Below, one piece after another: positions 63,430 through 64,000 of a DNA stretch of 64,000 nucleotides. The stretch's first letter is position 1; every line of letters starts with the position of its first letter. Where the stretch lies: NCBI GenBank assembly GCA_934631025.1, contig CAKTXR010000005.1, positions 46,083-110,082 of the forward strand, written 5' to 3'. The notes under the pieces were generated by a model. It saw only the letters and a program-made list of their open reading frames with translations. It ran no database searches and had not been told where the DNA came from. Source of the DNA: an uncultured Clostridia bacterium. Lineage in GTDB: Bacteria; Bacillota; Clostridia; Christensenellales; Aristaeellaceae. Made by a program: the position numbers and the translations under genes.

Positions 63430-63899
63430 TCAGGAGATACTCATAAAGCATGCACTTGCTTTTCAGCCGAAAGCGTTGGAGCGAAAGCATCGCTTCAGAA
63501 TCCAATTCGCAAAACGATGAAAGTCCCCGCTGCCAAGTGAATGGAACAAATATAATCAGGGCTGTAATCTTCAGCAGATGAACAGCCCTGATTTTTGTTG
63601 CAAACACATCATGAAAAGATGATGAAAAAGTGCATCTGGGTTGCAAAGCATATGGCACAGCATCATAAGCTTTGTGCCTTACCGTGCAGTCGTTTCCTGT
63701 ATCGTCCGCGCCAAACATTTTTCTCAGGGAATATATTGGAACCGTGCGCAGCATGGGAAAAATTCATCCGGAATGTTGAACCCATGATCGAAAGGACGGA
63801 ATCTCCATATCCCTAATTTTAGACGCCCAACCCGATCTGCCGAGCGAAACCAACAAGCGATCCGCCACGTCCTATGCATTCCGCCTTCTGCCGTTCAGC
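63430..63899. other. Intergenic region after the sugar operon
   Basis: These 470 bases contain the terminator at 63554-63596 and otherwise no frame that I recognise. It is richer in A and T than the neighbours, as at the edge of a mobile element. Confidence 0.5.
63554..63596 (+). terminator. Terminator of the plus-strand sugar operon
   Basis: AATCAGGGCTGT (63554-63565) pairs perfectly with ACAGCCCTGATT (63582-63593), followed by a T run. Confidence 0.88.
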
Positions 63900-64000
63900 G
63901 CCATTTTTGTCGCTGCAAAGGTTGCGACCTACGCCCACAATCAGGCTGAGGTGACCACGCCCAAGACGCCTAACGGCTTTCGCAGCCTTCCGCTCTATGC
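63900..64000 (+). pseudogene. Tyrosine recombinase (integrase) fragment, cut by window edge
   Basis: The frame from 63900 reads KVATYAHNQAEVTTPKTPNG followed by FRSLPLYA. This fits the stretch of phage and element integrases with KxxTYxxNQxxxxxPKTxxGxRxxPL, just before the catalytic Arg-rich part. The residues before it do not look like the preceding integrase region and a stop lies at 63777, so the 5' part is absent or shifted. The rest lies beyond the window. This is a short match and could be chance. Confidence 0.45.

Overview
The window comes from a GC-rich Gram-positive bacterium, most likely a gut member of the Clostridia (perhaps Christensenellales). The evidence is: strong GGAGG ribosome binding sites, many ATGA stop/start overlaps, consensus SigA-type promoters, LplB/LplC-type sugar ABC permeases, several AraC regulators, AzlC/AzlD, a SleB-type hydrolase, a glycyl radical enzyme, and a UgtP-like glycosyltransferase. 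This placement is inference from gene content. I saw no rRNA, tRNA or CRISPR array.

Left part (0-8.4 kb): a partial Gfo/Idh/MocA oxidoreductase diverges from ornithine carbamoyltransferase (argF). Next come 6-phosphogluconate dehydrogenase followed by a broken DUF5071 gene, a PfkB sugar kinase, a MATE exporter behind a possible transcription attenuator, a lipid-type glycosyltransferase, and a decayed CDP-alcohol phosphatidyltransferase. 8.4-18 kb: a large secreted Cys-pair repeat protein diverges from a glycyl radical enzyme, its activase and an L-fucose/L-arabinose isomerase-like protein; a GH36 alpha-galactosidase converges on them. The radical enzyme lacks the Glu of the usual GCxE active-site motif and is the best candidate here for undescribed chemistry.

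18-32 kb: a MarR-MATE operon with twin palindromes on its promoter; an orphan solute-binding-like protein; an ECF sigma factor with a membrane-anchored partner; an EamA transporter; azlCD; a cell-wall hydrolase. An AraC regulator then diverges from a tightly overlapped catabolic operon (type I dehydroquinase-like protein, Gfo/Idh/MocA, zinc-less MDR, broken EamA transporter, NAD-dependent epimerase). 32-48 kb is a transport and resistance region: a PanE-like reductase between two matching hairpins, a collapsed ECF/ABC gene fusion with its broken AraC regulator, two heterodimeric ABC exporter pairs, an ABC-F protein, and a MATE exporter with a MerR regulator whose gene is frameshifted.

48-63.4 kb is an intracellular carbohydrate-use locus. 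On the minus strand are two permeases, a solute-binding protein, a GH36-like hydrolase and an FAD oxidoreductase. A membrane-anchored AraC sensor diverges, followed on the plus strand by a lectin-like protein, a beta-helix protein, an SDR and a mannonate-dehydratase-like enolase superfamily protein. The two operons share a two-part promoter element. The last three plus-strand genes each carry one frameshift. The right edge holds a fragment resembling a tyrosine recombinase.

A striking property of the window is the number of broken genes (nine, plus the integrase fragment). Some have in-frame deletions, which argues for real decay. Most single-base shifts are losses, so assembly error should be excluded first.
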